This document shows positions 10,425 through 21,185 of a stretch of 64,000 bases of DNA, one piece after another. The stretch covers positions 45,527,213 to 45,591,212 of the forward strand of contig OY979716.1 of the NCBI GenBank assembly GCA_963855995.1, given 5' to 3'. Numbering within the stretch: the first letter of the stretch is position 1; each line of letters begins with the position of its first letter. A program made the translations under genes and the position numbers. A model generated the notes under the pieces. It saw nothing but the letters and a program-made list of their open reading frames with translations. It was not told where the DNA came from and did no database searches. The DNA is from Muricea muricata. Its lineage: Eukaryota; Cnidaria; Anthozoa; Malacalcyonacea; Plexauridae.

Positions 10425-13400
10425 TCAGAAGGAGAAGACAAGGTCCGGACCCTCCAAGTGCCCCAAAGAACCGCGGCCAAGCCACTCTCGCTCAAACGTG
10501 CGAATTTGAGCGAGAGACTTGCACCGCTTAAATAATAAATTTAAAAAAAATTTTATCCTAAGAATCGCTATGTGTAATACCTGCGAAGCAACGGGTACCT
10601 TCTGACGAAATCGGAAGTCGCACCGAGCAACCCAGATGGCATGTTTCATGACCATGAGCATGAAACCAAAAATAGAAGGGATTGCCCGTCTACGAGCTTC
10701 CGAAAACCCAAAGAGCAGCTCTTCAACCGTAAACCGACCAGCGGTTGGGTTGATAGAATGTAAATACATGTACACCCAGGCCACCAAGAGGCGAGCCAGC
10801 TCGCACTCAAAGAAGAGATGTTCAAGCGTCTCGTCGGCAGTCGCACAAAAACAACGACTGTCGACTCCACGCATTCCAAACTTGATGGCCAAACGGGCAC
10901 CAGTAGGAAGAACCCCATGTGCGATCTGCCAACTGAGATCGACCACCTTACGGTCCAGATCGCAAATGTGCAACTGGCGCCATGTCTCGGGCCAGTGCAA
11001 GGGACCGTAGGTGGGATGGAATTTCGTGATACAATGGGGCTCCTTGTAATTGTGTGCCCGTAGGAGGGTGTACGTGTGTCTCGAGGTGAGCTGCGAGATG
11101 TTGGTTGGGTCGTCAGAAGATACCCTAATGCCCAGCTCGTCGCTACCCACCATCAAACCCCCATCCAGGGCCCGCCATACCCTGAACAGGAGCTGATAGA
11201 ACGTGGGCAAAGAACGTAAAAGGCGACGAGGCTGGGCTGTTAAAAGAGCGCTGCGTGGCTCTAAATTAAAAGTGGATTGAAAAAAATAAACAAAAAAGGT
11301 CTTCCAACGCCCGTCGGAAGACACGAAAAAACGTTTGAGCCACTGCAGCGCGAATGCTTCGGCTTTCAGTCGAAAATTGATGACCCCAAAGCCACCCTGA
11401 GCTTTGGGGAGAGTTACTGTGGTCCGGGCTACTCGGTCACGTTTGCCTGACCAAAAGAAGGTCCACACGGCTTTATCGATGCGTTTCCTCGCCCAACCTG
11501 GTATGGGGAAAACGTGACACAAGTGATAAAGTTGACTTAGTGCAAGGGTGTTTATGACAACTGCCTTCCCCTGAAAAGACAGCTGTCGCCCGGACCACGA
11601 GGCAAGCCGAGTCTCCAAACTGCAGACGACTGGCTCCCTCGTTGGGGTGGTGTAATCACCAACGCTGAAGGTCGCACCAAGCAGTGGCAGTTGTTTTACC
11701 CACTGTAACCCATACGGGGTATCGGTGCGATCCTTCCAGGAACCAGCCCACATAGCTTTCGACTTGCCCCTATTTAATTTGGCGCCAGAGGCCCTCTCGT
11801 AGGTCGAATAAACTGAGAAGGTCTCCTCTATCGACTGCTCGGTAGTGACGGCTACGGTGGTGTCGTCCGCGTAGCCGGAGCACTTGTATCCCTCCACCGA
11901 GTGGGGGATGGTCACGCCCTGAATCTGCGGAGATGCACGAATGCACTCCGCTAGCACTTCGATGGAGATGACGTACAATAGAGGAGACAGAGGGCACCCC
12001 TGGCGCACACCCCTAGTGGGGTTAAAAAAGGAGGACATCCAGCCATTTATGATGACAGCTGACTGGATGTCCGTATAAAATAGACGGACCCAGTTGCAAA
12101 ACTGGGGCCCGAAATTAAACGTCTCGAGTATGCGGAGCAGGAATCCCCAATCGACGCGATCGAAGGCCTTTTCCTGATCGAGAGAGAGAAGGGCGAGGGG
12201 GATATCTTCCCGCTCCACATACTCTAATAGATCTCGCACCCCGGCGAGATTTTCACTGATGGTCCGACCCCTGACGCCACACGTCTGGTCTGGACCAATT
12301 ATACTTGACATGACACCAAGAAGGCGCCCCGAAATAGTTCGCGTAGCGATTTTGTAATCTACGTTAAGTAAACTAATGGGGCGCAAGTTCTTGGTGTCGA
12401 GAGGGTCGTTCTTCTTGTATAAGACTATTATCAGCCCCCGGCGCTGAGAGGTGGAAAGCTGGCCGGCCTCAAAAGCTGCATTGAGGACACGGACCAGATC
12501 AGCACCGAGGGACTGCCAAAAGGTTTTGTAAAACTCCATAGGAAGACCGTCCGACCCGGGTGTCTTACCGTGAGGCATGCCCGAAAGGGCGGCCCAGCAT
12601 TCGTCAACGGTAAGACACCCCTCGCAACCAGCCCTCTCAGCCTGACTTAAGCGACGTGTCAGCTGAGAGAGCATGGTGTCCTGAGCGATGGGATCACACA
12701 CCTGTGCGGTAAATAAGGTGTCGTAGTACGCCCGCCAGACCCCCAAGATCTCAAATGGGTCGTGGCGGACCAGTCCAGTTGCAGGATCGCGTATCGAGTA
12801 CATCGTCTGCCGGGCATGATGTTTCGACTCCAGGTTCAAGAAGTAAGAGGAGGATGTCTCTCCCTCCTCTGCCCACTGACAGCGGGCACGAACCTGGGCC
12901 CCTTTGGCCTCGTACAGAGCGATGTCTCTCAACTCCTGCTGGACTGCGCACAGGCGTGCGAAGGCCGTTCGATCCCCCTGATCGAACGCCTCTTTAAGGG
13001 CGTGCATCTCTTTGGTGAGAGAGGCCTTCCTGCCGCGTTTGTCGGCGGCTTTCGCACGCTCGTATGTTCGGGAGACCTCTCTCAAATAAAACTTGCCCTA
13101 GTCCCACCAGTCCATCAGGGATGGAAAATCAGCGTGATTTTCCATGGACTGCCAGTGGGACCAGAACGAATTAATTAAATTAAGGTACTCGGGGTCCTGG
13201 AGGAGCGAAGCATTCAGCTTCCACACCCCCGGCCCCGAGTCAAATTGTTGATTCAGTGAAAATTCCACCAATAAGTATTGGTGGTCGCTAAGGAAGGATG
13301 GATGGTACTCACATCCCTTGATGTAATTAGATAGTGCAGTTGGAGCCCACACCATGTCGATTCGCGACGCATGGGTACCGTCCCCGTGCGTCCAGGAGTA

Positions 13401-13979
13401 TGCGGTGCGCCCAGGATGGAGTTGGCGCCACAGCGGGTACGTTTGCGAGAACGACATGAGGGACTCCAATGCAGGGATGCTTTCCCGTTGCTGGGCAGCA
13501 GGCCCAGCAACATAAGATGGATCTCTCATCCTATCCTTAGCGGGATCCAGTACTGAATTAAAGTCCCCGGCCACAAAGGTTGGCCGGGATAGATCCATTA
13601 GGCCCGTTAGCTGGCCAAAGAAGACGTTACGCGCCGGGTTACGATTCGGCGCGTACAGTGATATAAAACTAGCCTGGCCTTCCCCGAAGTCCACAACGGC
13701 CTGAACGTAGCGGCCATCTTCATCCTTGATGATTTTCTTGATTTTGTACGTGTCTTTAACAAGGATGGCGACGCCTGCACTCTTTGATGTTAATGAAGAG
13801 GAGGCGACGCGATAGCCGCTGTTAGCGAACCACCGTCTGGCAGACTCGTGCGAAGGGGAGTGGGTCTCTTGGAGGCACACCACGTCCACCTTCATGCACT
13901 TAAGCCAGTCTACCAGTGCGGTCCGCTTTAGATGGTCGTTCAGACCGTTAATGTTTAGAGAGATTAACTTGAGATCCAT
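10425..13979 (-). pseudogene. A3 ORF2: endonuclease-reverse transcriptase, one nonsense codon
   Basis: The ATG at 13977-13979 gives a frame of 1185 codons. EN spans roughly residues 1-240, with LQETH (E38), GDFN (138-141), SRIDM (205-209) and SDH (231-233). RT spans roughly 500-760, with AFDRVDW, GVRQGCPLSPLLYV and YADD at 703-706. A Cys/His cluster (C-F-C-A-T-A-D-E-T-L-E-H) lies in the C-terminal third. The only break is a TAG at 13098-13100, where A4 has CAG, after M-D-W-W-D. The frame resumes directly, so translation would otherwise give a complete EN-RT. EN directs the target cut; the RT primes on it. Confidence 0.9.
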
Positions 13980-16395
13980 TATTGTACTCCAAGGAAGGCT
14001 CAGGCAGCTCCATGAGGAGCTGTAGACAGGTAGGATCGGTGAGGATCGCCCTGTTAATGGCGTCAATCGAGTCCAGCGGCTCCGGCTCCGACTGGGACAC
14101 GGGAGCCACAGGGGCCCCACCGATCAATGCCTCAAACCTCCCCATTGATGTTGCTGGGGAGGGCAAAAATTCAGGGGTGGAGAGTACAGAGCCAAACGGT
14201 GACTCCTCTCCCCCCACCACTGATGGAAACGAGCTGCTGTGGAACGGGGGTGGCGTTTGCCACCCCATGTTGGTATCCCCAGCAGCGACGCTCGAGGACA
14301 AGGAGAGGGAGTCCAACGTTGACTCTGTCTCCAAGCGAGATAGAGGGGAGGAGACTGGCGGAATCTCGCTCCCCTCAACTAAATTGTTATTATTATTTGT
14401 GGGGTCCTGGGTCGACGTGACCCCAGAACCAGGATTGATGATGTTACTTGGACCTGGGGTCGACGTGACCCCAGGACCAGTGCAGATGTTATTCGTTGGA
14501 TCTGAGGTCAGCGTGACCCCTGATCCGATATTAGTATTTATTGTGGGGGAGGAGACTGGCAGCATCTCCCTCCCCTCGGCTGGTGCGCTAGTGTGGCAAA
14601 CTGGGTCCGAGACCAACATGGCCTCGGTCCCGGAATCAACCTGAGGGGAGGAGACCGGCGGCATCTCCTCAACCTCAGCGATGGTATGGCTAGACGGGGG
14701 GGAGGAGACTGGCGGCATCTCACTCCCCCCACCTGATACAAGAGCAGGGCAGCCCATGTGAAGGGGGTCCACAACACTGGACCCCGACAAGCACTCGTCC
14801 ACGGCCTCGACCGATGGTGTTACATTGGAACGCCGTCTCTTGCGTTCCTGACGGCACTGCAGCAATGGGACGTCATCGTCCTCCTGCAGCGAGTCGAACT
14901 TACACTTGCCAGGCCCCCTGGGAGGGGGACAAGGGAGAGGGAGCGAATCACTTCGATACGCCCTTGTCCACTCTGATGGTACTGGGGAGGCGCTGGCGGA
15001 GACCGTTGATGTCGAGACGGTCGTTAGTGAAAAAGAGAACTGCTCGACCGAGGGGGGGGCGCAACCAGAGGCAACATCCTCTGGTGCACTGACTAGGACC
15101 GACTTGGCCCTAGTTGATCGTAAACTGCTCGGACGAGCAGAACCTTTGCATATAAATGACTCTGGTGTGGCCGTGGTGAGCGTTGCCGTGGCGATCGTTG
15201 CCACCTTGGCGATGGACTGCGCCTGCTTAGCCAGAGACTTAAAATCAGCCTCCGGCTCTGAATCACGAATTTCCCCCGGCTCCAGATCGTCCGACGGCGA
15301 TGACATGCCGAACACCTGGCGAATGGCAGCCAGGTGCTGAGCCGGGGGAGATGTTGATGTTTTGTTATTATTAATACCGAGAGACTGGACTGCTCTCAGA
15401 CCAGCCTCGCCAGGGACGGAAGGGGCAGTCTTGCCCTGCGGGTTTTTAGCAACTACCTTAACTCCCGCCCCCTTTGAAGGCTGGCCCTTAGCTTTGCCAG
15501 CCTCTCGTTTAACTTTGGGTGGTGAAGGAGGAGAGCACGTCTCCATGGAATCTGCTTCAACCTCCTTCACCTTGTTGGCATGCAAGGTGGACCTCGACAC
15601 GGCAGCTTTCGAGGGAGCCAACTTGGCAACCCTCGACGCGTTGATCTTTTCTCGGAGATCCACCTGCTGTTGTTGTGTGGTAAGGGCAGAGACAGTGCGC
15701 TCTGACCCTTGAATTTTTATCGTAAGGTCCTCCTGACCTTGTTTATTGTTTTTGCCACCCTGTTGTTGTTGTTGCTGGGCAGCTTTCTGGGCCCGCCGAG
15801 ACTTTGGACAGTCCTTGCCCGTATGCCCCACCTCCTGGCACACGAAACAAGTCGGTGGCTGCCCGGGGTAACGGAAGGACACCAGAAAGCCCCCGATGTT
15901 AATGTTCGCAGGGATGGCTTTTGTTAGCACCATTGACACCCTACGGGTGCCGGAGCGAACGGACTCGAAGCCCTTCACTTTGAGATGTTGCACGGAGATT
16001 ACTCTCCCGTAGGGTGCCAAGGTCTCAAAAAGTATATGATCGTTCATTTGCAGAGGGGCGCAGTCCACAAATACGGACTTCACCTCCTCATAGGCGGGTA
16101 GGGGTTGAAGATGTACACCTCGAAAGGATATACCGTTAATGTCAGCAGCTTGACGATCAGAGCTGCGACGAAACTCTACCCGAAATTTATATGGGGACAA
16201 GGCTTGCACAGCTGCAACCTTGCGCTCCCCAATTGCTTGTATTATTTCTTTTCTCAGCTGCGGGATTTTGCTAGATCGTATAAGGCGTTGTGGAATCGAA
16301 ACCACCGAAGTGGTCTGATTCCACCGCTGGAAATCCGCAGCCGAGAAGGTAACTGTATTCTGTGTGTTGATGTTGTTATTCTGGCTGGTAGCCAT
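13948..16395 (-). CDS. A3 ORF1: intact CCHC RNA-binding protein of a Tx1-like LINE
   Basis: The frame has 815 residues, with ATG at 16393-16395. The N-terminal domain (about 20-180) contains the F-Q-R-W-N-Q-T-T-S-V-V block and a Y-G-R-V-I-S-V-Q-H-L motif that could be an RRM-like fold (inference). A CCHC knuckle has C183, C186, H191 and C196. A Gln run follows the knuckle. The C-terminal half is rich in Pro/Ser/Thr, with repeated E-M/I-P-P-V-S-S-P and G-S-G-V-T-S-T units. It overlaps the ORF2 start by 32 bp, suggesting coupled translation. ORF1 proteins of this kind bind LINE RNA. Intact, but whether it is expressed cannot be seen. Confidence 0.9.
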   Translation of the reverse strand: MATSQNNNINTQNTVTFSAADFQRWNQTTSVVSIPQRLIRSSKIPQLRKEIIQAIGERKVAAVQALSPYKFRVEFRRSSDRQAADINGISFRGVHLQPLPAYEEVKSVFVDCAPLQMNDHILFETLAPYGRVISVQHLKVKGFESVRSGTRRVSMVLTKAIPANINIGGFLVSFRYPGQPPTCFVCQEVGHTGKDCPKSRRAQKAAQQQQQQGGKNNKQGQEDLTIKIQGSERTVSALTTQQQQVDLREKINASRVAKLAPSKAAVSRSTLHANKVKEVEADSMETCSPPSPPKVKREAGKAKGQPSKGAGVKVVAKNPQGKTAPSVPGEAGLRAVQSLGINNNKTSTSPPAQHLAAIRQVFGMSSPSDDLEPGEIRDSEPEADFKSLAKQAQSIAKVATIATATLTTATPESFICKGSARPSSLRSTRAKSVLVSAPEDVASGCAPPSVEQFSFSLTTVSTSTVSASASPVPSEWTRAYRSDSLPLPCPPPRGPGKCKFDSLQEDDDVPLLQCRQERKRRRSNVTPSVEAVDECLSGSSVVDPLHMGCPALVSGGGSEMPPVSSPPSSHTIAEVEEMPPVSSPQVDSGTEAMLVSDPVCHTSAPAEGREMLPVSSPTINTNIGSGVTLTSDPTNNICTGPGVTSTPGPSNIINPGSGVTSTQDPTNNNNNLVEGSEIPPVSSPLSRLETESTLDSLSLSSSVAAGDTNMGWQTPPPFHSSSFPSVVGGEESPFGSVLSTPEFLPSPATSMGRFEALIGGAPVAPVSQSEPEPLDSIDAINRAILTDPTCLQLLMELPEPSLEYNNGSQVNLSKH

Positions 16396-17147
16396 TGTAG
16401 GTAGAAGTTAAGATAAAGGGAATGCAAAAAATAGAGATATATACAATAATCCAGTTCAACACACACACACTTTCTCTAATAAAAATAAATTAGAGAAAAG
16501 AAAAACAAGAGAAAATAACTGGATATAAATAAACGAATTCCCAATTAAAACAAAACTTAACTTAGCTAACCTACTATTAAAAGGCCTCTGTGCAATTGAA
16601 TACAATTGTCCCACAGACTAACTAATCCGGCCTTTTAATAGACTACAGACGCGCTCAAAACCTGAAGGAAAAGATGGACCAAGAACCCCAACAGGAAAGC
16701 GTCAAAGAAACCAGAAAAAAGTTAGCCCTGACCTTTGAGTCACCAGACTCGACAGGCCCAACCACGGAAAAACTAGTTCCCTCTACCTATACACCTGTCC
16801 GCAATACGCTATGGTGCAATAATTATGTAAGGAGGTGCCCAGTTAAGCCGGTACACCGGAAGACAAGGTAGGCTAACCCTACCGCCGATCTCCGAAGAGA
16901 CCGACAAAGAAAAAAAGTATGGGAGGTGCTGGCAGTCGTACCAACTGAGGCTAACCCTCAGCCCGACTGTCCCCAGCGGAAGAAAACTACGAGAAGGGTA
17001 AGAAGAGTGGCGTGTCTACACCAAGCACAATGAAGGGGGTGTAGCTAGTTGAATCCGGCACAGCTGTGTTAAGGGCACCAATCTCAAGCATCGATCCACA
17101 ACTGCCCGGTCGAAGACACTGAAACGCGAATCAAGTGATTCGCGCCA
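16396..17147 (-). other. A3 5' UTR with conserved hairpins
   Basis: It has the same layout as the A2 5' UTR. The two-part hairpin lies at 16574-16641, with outer stem CTATTAAAAGGCC/GGCCTTTTAATAG (13 bp) and inner stems CTGTG/CACAG and CAATTG/CAATTG. The terminal inverted repeat CGCGAATCA/TGATTCGCG lies at about 17124-17143. No protein gene is seen. Confidence 0.7.
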
Positions 17148-17282
17148 GGAAGTATGAGTTTCAATAGCGCAGGCACTCACGTTTTATTCAGCCAACAAGA
17201 ATGGAAACGGACGTGGTTCTGCCTGCAGACTTGTGCTCACTCATGTACCCCATTTGCATTTCATCTCTCAGCTTGGGTAAGT
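17148..17282 (-). promoter_or_regulatory. Spacer between A4 and A3: U1-type promoter and start
   Basis: It has octamer ATGCAAAT (plus 17252-17259), an AATAAAACGTGAG block and CATACTTCC at the A3 start. It is almost identical to the spacers at 9876 and 24410. Confidence 0.6.
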
Positions 17283-17632
17283 TTATACTTCTAAATTCGA
17301 CATTGCCGTCCCGATTGAGGGATTGTGCAATGGCATGCCGAATTTCGGGGTGTGTACCCACACGCAAAACAACTGGGGAGTCGAGCCCCAACCCCGACTA
17401 AATGCCTGTTAAGCACACATTTAGCGCTAATGGACACGACAACACTCTGACGAACGGGACAGAAAACAAGGCAGAAAACAACATATAATTCGTGGAACAT
17501 AAATAGCGCTATAAACCCCAAAAATTAAATAACTAAAAGTTAAAAAATGCAATGTCCTATCGCTCGGGTGGCAATGTCCTCTTGCCAGGGTGGCAAGAAG
17601 GTTAAAAAGAAGAAAAGAGGGAAGAGAGACAC

Positions 17633-20600
17633 TCAGAAGGAGAAGACAAGGTCCGGACCCTCCAAGTGCCCCAAAGAACCGCGGCCAAGCCACTCCCGCT
17701 CAAACGCGCGAATTTGAGCGGGAGACTTGCACCGCTTAAATAATAAAGTCAAAACAAATTTAATACGTCTAATCATGATATGTAATACATTAGAAGCAAC
17801 GGGTACCTTCTGACGAAATCGGAAGTCGCACTGAGCAACCCAAATGGCATGTTTCATGACCATCAGCATGAAAATAAAAATGGAAGGGATTTCCCGACGA
17901 CGAGCTTCCGAAAACCCAAAGAGCAGCTCATCAACCGTAAACCGACCAGCGGTTGGGTTGATAGAATGTAAGTACATGTACACCCAGGCCACCAAGAGGC
18001 GAGCCAGCTCGCACTCATAGAAGAGATGTTCAAGCGTCTCGTCGGCAGTCGCACAAAAACAACGACTGTCGACTCCACGCATTCTAAAGTTGATGGCCAA
18101 GCGGGCACCTGTGTAGAGAACCCCATGTGCGATCTGCCAATTCAGATCGACCACCTTACGATCCAGATCGCAAATATGCAACTGGCGCCATGTCTCGGGC
18201 CAGTGCAAGGGACCGTAGGTGGGAAGGAATTTCGTGATACAATGGGGTTCCTTGTAATGGTGTGCCCGCAAAAGGGTGTACGTATGTCTCGAGGTGAGCT
18301 GCGAGATGTTGGTTGGGTCGTCAGAAGATACCCTAATGCCCAGCTCGTCGCTACCCACTATAAACCCCCGCCCAGGGCCCGCCATACCCTGAAAAGGAGC
18401 TGATAAAACGTGGGCAGAGATCGTAAAAGGCGACGAGGCTGGGCTGTTAGAAGAGCGCTGCGTGGCTCTAAATTAAAAGTACTTTTAAAGAAATAAACAA
18501 AAAAGGTCCTCCAACGCCCGTCGGAGGACACGAAAAAACGCTTGAGCCACTGCAGCGCAAAAGCTTCGGCTTTGTATCTAAAGTTTACTACCCCAAAGCC
18601 ACCCTGTGTTTTGGGGAGAGTTACTGTGGTCCGGGCCACTCGGTCACGTTTGCCTGACCAAAAGAAGGTCCACACGGCTTTATCGATGCGTTTCCCCGCC
18701 CAACCTGGTATGGGGAAAACGTGACACAAGTGATAAAGTTGACTTAGTGCAAGGGTGTTTATGACAACTGCCTTCCCCTGAAAAGACAGTTGTCGCCCGG
18801 ACCACGAGGAAAGCCGAGTCTCCAAGCTGGAGACGACTGGCTCCCACGTTGGGGTGGTGTAATCACCAACGCTGAAGGTCGCACCTAGCAGTGGCAGTTG
18901 TTTTACCCACTGTAACCCATACGGGGTATCGGTGCGATCCTTCCAGGAACCAGCCCACATAGCTTTCGACTTGCCCCTATTTAATTGGGCGCCAGAGGCC
19001 CTCTCGTAGGTGGAATAAACTGAGAAGGTCTCCTCTATTGACTGCTTCGTAGTGACGGCTACGGTAGTGTTGTCCGCGTAGCCGGAGCACTTGTACCCCT
19101 CCACCGAGTGGGGGATGGTCACGCCCTCAATGGCCGGAGATGCACGAATGCATTCCGCCAGCACTTCGATGGAGAGGACGTACAATAGAGGAGACAGAGG
19201 GCACCCCTGGCGCACACCCCTAGTGGGGTGAAAAAACGAGGACATCCAGCCATTTATGATGACAGCTGACTGGATGTCCGTATAAAATAGACGGACCCAG
19301 TTGCAAAACTGGGGCCCGAAATTAAACGTCTCGAGTATGCGGAGCAGGAATCCCCAATCGACGTGATCGAAGGCCTTCTCTTGATCGAGAGAGAGAGGGG
19401 CGAGGGGAATATCTTCCCGCTCCACATACTCTAATAGATCTCGCACCCCGGCGAGATTTTCACTAATGGTCCGGCCGCGCACACCGCACGTCTGGTCCAG
19501 ACCAACAATGGTAGGCATGACACCAAGAAGGCGCCCCGAAATAGTTCTCGTAGCGATTTTGTAATCTACGTTAAGTAAACTAATGGGGCGCCAGTTCTTG
19601 GTGTCGAGAGGGTCGTTCTTCTTGTATAAGACGATAATCAGCCCCCGGCGCTGAGAGGTGGAAAGCTGGCCGGCCTCAAAAGCTGCATTGAGGACACGGA
19701 CCAGATCAGCACCAAGGGACTGCCAAAAGTTTTGTAAAACTCCATAGGGAGACCGTCCGACCCGGGTGTCTTACCGTGAGGCATGCCCGAAAGGGCGGCC
19801 CAGCATTCGTCAACGGTAAGACACCCCTCGCAACCAGCCCTCTCAGCCTGACTTAAGCGACGTGTCAGCTGAGAGAGCATGGTGTCCTGAGCGATAGGAT
19901 CACACACCTGTGCGGTAAATAAGGTGTCGTAATACGCCCGCCAGACCCCTAAGATCTCAAATGGGTCGTGGCGGACCAGTCGAGTTGCAGGATCGCGTAT
20001 CGAGTACATCGTCTGCCGGGCATGATGTTTCGACTCCAGGTTCAGGAAGTAAGAGGAGGATGTCTCTCCCTCCTCTGCCCACTGGCAGCGGGCACGAACC
20101 TGGGCCCCTTTGGCCTCGTACAGAGCGATGTCTCTCAACTCCTGCTGGACTGCGCACAGGCGTGTGAAGGCCGTTCGATCCCCCCGATCGAACGCCTCTT
20201 TAAGGGCGTGCATCTCTTTGGTGAGAGAGGCCTTCCTGCCGCGTTTGTCGGCGGCTTTCGCACGCTCATATGTTCGGGAGACCTCTCTCAAATAGAACTT
20301 GCCCTGGTCCCACCAGTCCATCAGGGATGGAAAATCAGCGTGATTTTCCATGGACTGCCAGTGGGACCAGAACGAAGTAATTAAATTAAGGTACTCGGGG
20401 TCCTGGAGGAGCGAAGCATTCAGCTTCCACACCCCCGGCCCCGAGTCAAATTGTGGATTCAGTGAAAATTCCACCAATAAATATTGGTGGTCAATAAGGA
20501 AGGATGGATGGTACTCACACCCCTTGATGTAATTGGATAAGGCAGTTGGAGCCCACATTATGTCTATTCGCGACGCATGGGTACCGTCCCCGTGCGTCCA

Positions 20601-21185
20601 GGAATATGCTGTGCGCCCAGAATGGAGCTGGCGCCACAGCGGGTACGTTTGCGAGAACAACATGAGGGACTCCAATGCAGGGATGCTTTCCCGTTGCTGG
20701 GCAGCAGGCCCAGCAACATAAGATGGATCTCTGATCCTATCCTTAGCGGGATCCAATACAGAATTAAAGTCCCCGGCCACAAAGGTTGGCCGGGACAAAT
20801 CAATTAGACCAGTCAAACTGGCGAAAAAAGTATTACGCGCCGGGTTACGGTTCGGCGCGTACAGTGAAACAAAACTGGCCTGGCCTTCCCCGAAGTCCAC
20901 AACGGCCTGAATGTAGCGGCCATCTTCATCCTTGATAATTTTCGTAATTTTATATGTGTCTTTAACAAGGATGGCGACGCCTGCACTCTTGGATGTTAAT
21001 GAAGAGGAGGCGACGCGATAGCCGCTGTTAGCGAACCACCTTCTGGCAGACTCGTGCGAAGGGGAGTGGGTCTCTTGGAGGCACACCACGTCCACCTTCA
21101 TGCACTTAAGCCAGTCTACCAGTGCGGTCCGCTTTAGATGGTCGTTCAGACCGTTAATGTTGAGAGAGATTAACTTGAGATCCAT
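17633..21185 (-). pseudogene. A4 ORF2: endonuclease-reverse transcriptase, two frameshifts
   Basis: The ATG is at 21183-21185. The EN domain is complete, with LQETH, GDFN, SRID and a variant I-D-H in place of S-D-H. The RT region has AFDHVDW (R to H), GVRQGCPLSPLLYV and Y-A-D-N, a change in the last Asp of the YADD box that would by itself inactivate catalysis. One base is missing in the AAAAG-TTTTG run near 19735 and another near 18370. Reading therefore moves through three frames: to about 19638, then 19518-18358, then 18385-17633. Confidence 0.88.

Larger units (their letters stand above)
10011..17147 (-). mobile_element. A3: full-length Tx1-like LINE, best preserved copy
   Basis: The element is 7.14 kb, bounded by ggtaagt (10004-10010) and ggaagt (17148-17153). 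ORF1 is open throughout and ORF2 has one nonsense codon. The 3' UTR (10011-10424) holds no gene. It contains a TA/TG-rich segment near 10275-10345 and a structured tail with ATTGCAC (plus 10053-10059). It belongs to the same tandem array as A2 and A4. Confidence 0.9.

Noticed and set aside
13982-14644. 220-codon plus-strand ORF (also 21188-21850 and a similar one at 6675-7274)
   Set aside because: It is antisense to the repeat-rich ORF1 tail. The composition bias of that tail keeps the opposite frame open, and no domain is recognisable.
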